DNA from: Clostridiales bacterium
Lineage (GTDB): Bacteria; Bacillota; Clostridia; Christensenellales; DUVY01
Direction: 5' to 3'
NCBI GenBank assembly: GCA_031290295.1
Contig: JAITNT010000192.1
Coordinates: 1 to 14,760, forward strand
Length of the DNA stretch: 14,760 nt
The notes beneath the pieces were generated by a model. That model made no database searches. It saw only the letters and a list, made by a program, of their open reading frames with translations, and was not told where the DNA came from. A program made the translations under genes and the position numbers. Shown piece after piece: positions 14,325 to 14,760 of the stretch. Position 1 is the stretch's first letter; the number at the start of each line of letters is the position of its first letter.

Positions 14325-14347
14325 ATATTAAACATATATATAATATC
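14325..14347 (+). promoter_or_regulatory. 23-nt shared element, copy 2, over the permease promoter
   Basis: It matches 12942-12964 in reverse orientation at 22 of 23 positions. A perfect TATAAT (14339-14344) lies inside it, with a possible TTGGCG -35 at 14313-14318 (20-nt spacer; TATATA at 14335-14340 gives 16 nt). A bound protein here would block the permease promoter. Confidence 0.6.
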
Positions 14348-14370
14348 GACAAAGGGTCGCAGGAGCGGGC

Positions 14371-14640
14371 GTGGCAATAAAATTTGAATGGAAATACGTG
14401 TGGGATTACTTCCCGCAGGTTCTGGCGGTTTTACCCAAAAGCCTGTTGCTGGTGGGAGTTTCCGCAATTATCGGGCTTGTCGCGGGCATAATTATAGCGA
14501 TAGTCCGTATAGAACGCGTGCCGGTATTCAGCCAAATAGCGGCGGTTACGGTGTCGTTTATACGGGGCACGCCTATTATAATTCAAATGTGTATCGTTTA
14601 TTTGGGCGTGCCGTTGCGTGTGAGCGCGATAGGAATCTAA
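14371..14640 (+). CDS. Amino-acid/cystine-type ABC transporter permease, N-terminal part, frame closed by an in-repeat stop
   Basis: The 89-residue frame encodes the first half of a polar-amino-acid-type (HisM/GlnP/TcyM-like) permease. It has a periplasm-facing start with VLPKSLLLVGVSAIIGL, one long membrane segment, then FIRGTPIIIQMCIVYLGVP, the family hallmark. Normal members are about 215-230 residues with an EAA loop near the end, so this product lacks most of the channel. GTG at 14371 is preceded by AGGAG (14361-14365). The TAA at 14638-14640 lies inside an inverted repeat. The expected continuation (SEVIRASILSID) is encoded on the opposite strand just downstream. The gene is therefore best read as the OFF state of an invertible ORF rather than simple decay. 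Substrate is unknown; this subfamily carries amino acids, cystine and other sulfur compounds. Confidence 0.8.
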   Translation: MAIKFEWKYVWDYFPQVLAVLPKSLLLVGVSAIIGLVAGIIIAIVRIERVPVFSQIAAVTVSFIRGTPIIIQMCIVYLGVPLRVSAIGI

Positions 14641-14653
14641 ACCCGAGTCGATA
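14626..14653 (+). repeat. Left inverted-repeat arm of the proposed invertible segment
   Basis: Matches the reverse complement of 14733-14760 at 23 of 28 positions, including the exact block GGAATC (14632-14637). It encodes AIGI, a stop, then TRVD in the permease frame. It contains a weaker internal dyad, GAATC-N7-GAGTC (14633-14649). Confidence 0.75.
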
Positions 14654-14760
14654 CTTAGGATTGACGCGCGGATTACCTCCGATAAAAAGCCGCTCACGTT
14701 TAACCCGAAAGTGATATAAACGAAAAACATTTTATCGAATCTGGTTTTGATTCCGATTGC
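14641..14760 (-). other. Inverted middle fragment of the same ABC permease (invertible ORF segment)
   Basis: Read on the minus strand from 14760, the frame is open. It encodes AIGIKTRFDKMFF, then VYITFGLNVSGFLSEVIR, then ASILSIDSG. These are the membrane segment and 'SEviRasI.siD.G' stretch that normally follow RGTP and precede the EAA loop in amino-acid ABC permeases. It is exactly the part missing from the plus-strand gene. Reverse-complementing 14626-14760 joins it in frame to residues 1-85, because the interval is 135 nt (45 codons) and its ends fall on codon boundaries. The plus strand of this interval has at least five in-frame stops. The downstream end of the gene lies beyond the window. 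Confidence 0.78.
14733..14760 (-). repeat. Right inverted-repeat arm of the proposed invertible segment
   Basis: Pairs with 14626-14653 (23 of 28). It has an internal dyad GAATC (14737-14741), a 7-nt spacer, then GATTC (14749-14753), resembling the two half-sites and crossover spacer of tyrosine-recombinase sites. In the plus permease frame it reads IESGFDSDC without a stop, so the frame can continue past the window after inversion. Confidence 0.7.

Noticed and set aside
14431..14730. A long minus-strand reading frame that could be taken for a separate gene
   Set aside because: Its right half is the inverted permease fragment; its left half is antisense to the intact permease N-terminus and resembles nothing. 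It is better explained as the inverted segment running on by chance.
14626..14760. Fold-back (hairpin) assembly artefact at a sequence end
   Set aside because: An artefact would repeat upstream sequence exactly in reverse. Here the inverted text is new sequence that completes the gene, and the repeat arms differ at 5 of 28 positions. A chimeric join still needs read-level exclusion.
1..14760. CRISPR array, tRNA/rRNA genes, insertion sequences, prophage genes
   Set aside because: No regularly spaced repeats, cloverleaf-like sequences, transposase motifs or phage proteins were seen on either strand.

Overview
The window looks like a chromosomal segment of an uncultured anaerobic Clostridia-type Firmicute. 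The signs are strong AGGAGG-type ribosome binding sites, LplB/YtcP-type CUT1 sugar permeases, an AraC/YesN-type regulator, and a mixture of GC-rich coding DNA and AT-rich intergenic DNA. No rRNA or tRNA genes, CRISPR array or insertion sequence is visible.

Layout. (1) Positions 2-526 are the 3' end of a GH38 alpha-mannosidase gene, followed by hairpins and a convergent, AT-richer GNAT acetyltransferase gene (minus strand, 722-1249). (2) Positions 1651-3412 hold a PHP-domain metallohydrolase and a serine alpha/beta hydrolase. (3) Positions 3545-11333 are a tightly packed sugar operon: lipoprotein solute-binding protein, two CUT1 permeases, cytoplasmic GH3 glycosidase, membrane-anchored esterase and a ChbG/YdjC-type carbohydrate deacetylase. 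It ends at a terminator. (4) An AraC-family regulator (11462-12664) follows, with an apparently leaderless transcript. A shared 33-nt element lies upstream of the starts of regions 2 and 3 and is a good candidate operator for this regulator. Together these genes look like an uptake and degradation module for an acylated or N-acetylated oligosaccharide, with mannosidase activity next door.

(5) After about 400 bp without genes comes a different module: a NifB-like radical SAM protein (13065-13922), an overlapping NifX/NafY-type cofactor-carrier protein (13915-14286), and the start of an amino-acid/cystine-type ABC permease gene (14371 onward). The promoter regions of the NifB-like gene and the permease gene share a 23-nt AT-rich element, in opposite orientations. 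This suggests one regulator controls cofactor assembly and transport together.

The most striking observation is at the right edge. The permease frame stops after 89 codons, and the missing continuation of the same permease is encoded on the opposite strand between 14760 and about 14640. The inverted piece is bounded by imperfect inverted repeats (23 of 28 positions match) and spans 135 nt, exactly 45 codons. Flipping it restores an open permease frame. This looks like an intragenic invertible segment (phase-variable ORF) captured in its OFF orientation, possibly acting on the transporter of the NifB-linked module. The window ends at the distal repeat, so the rest of the gene and any recombinase are not visible.
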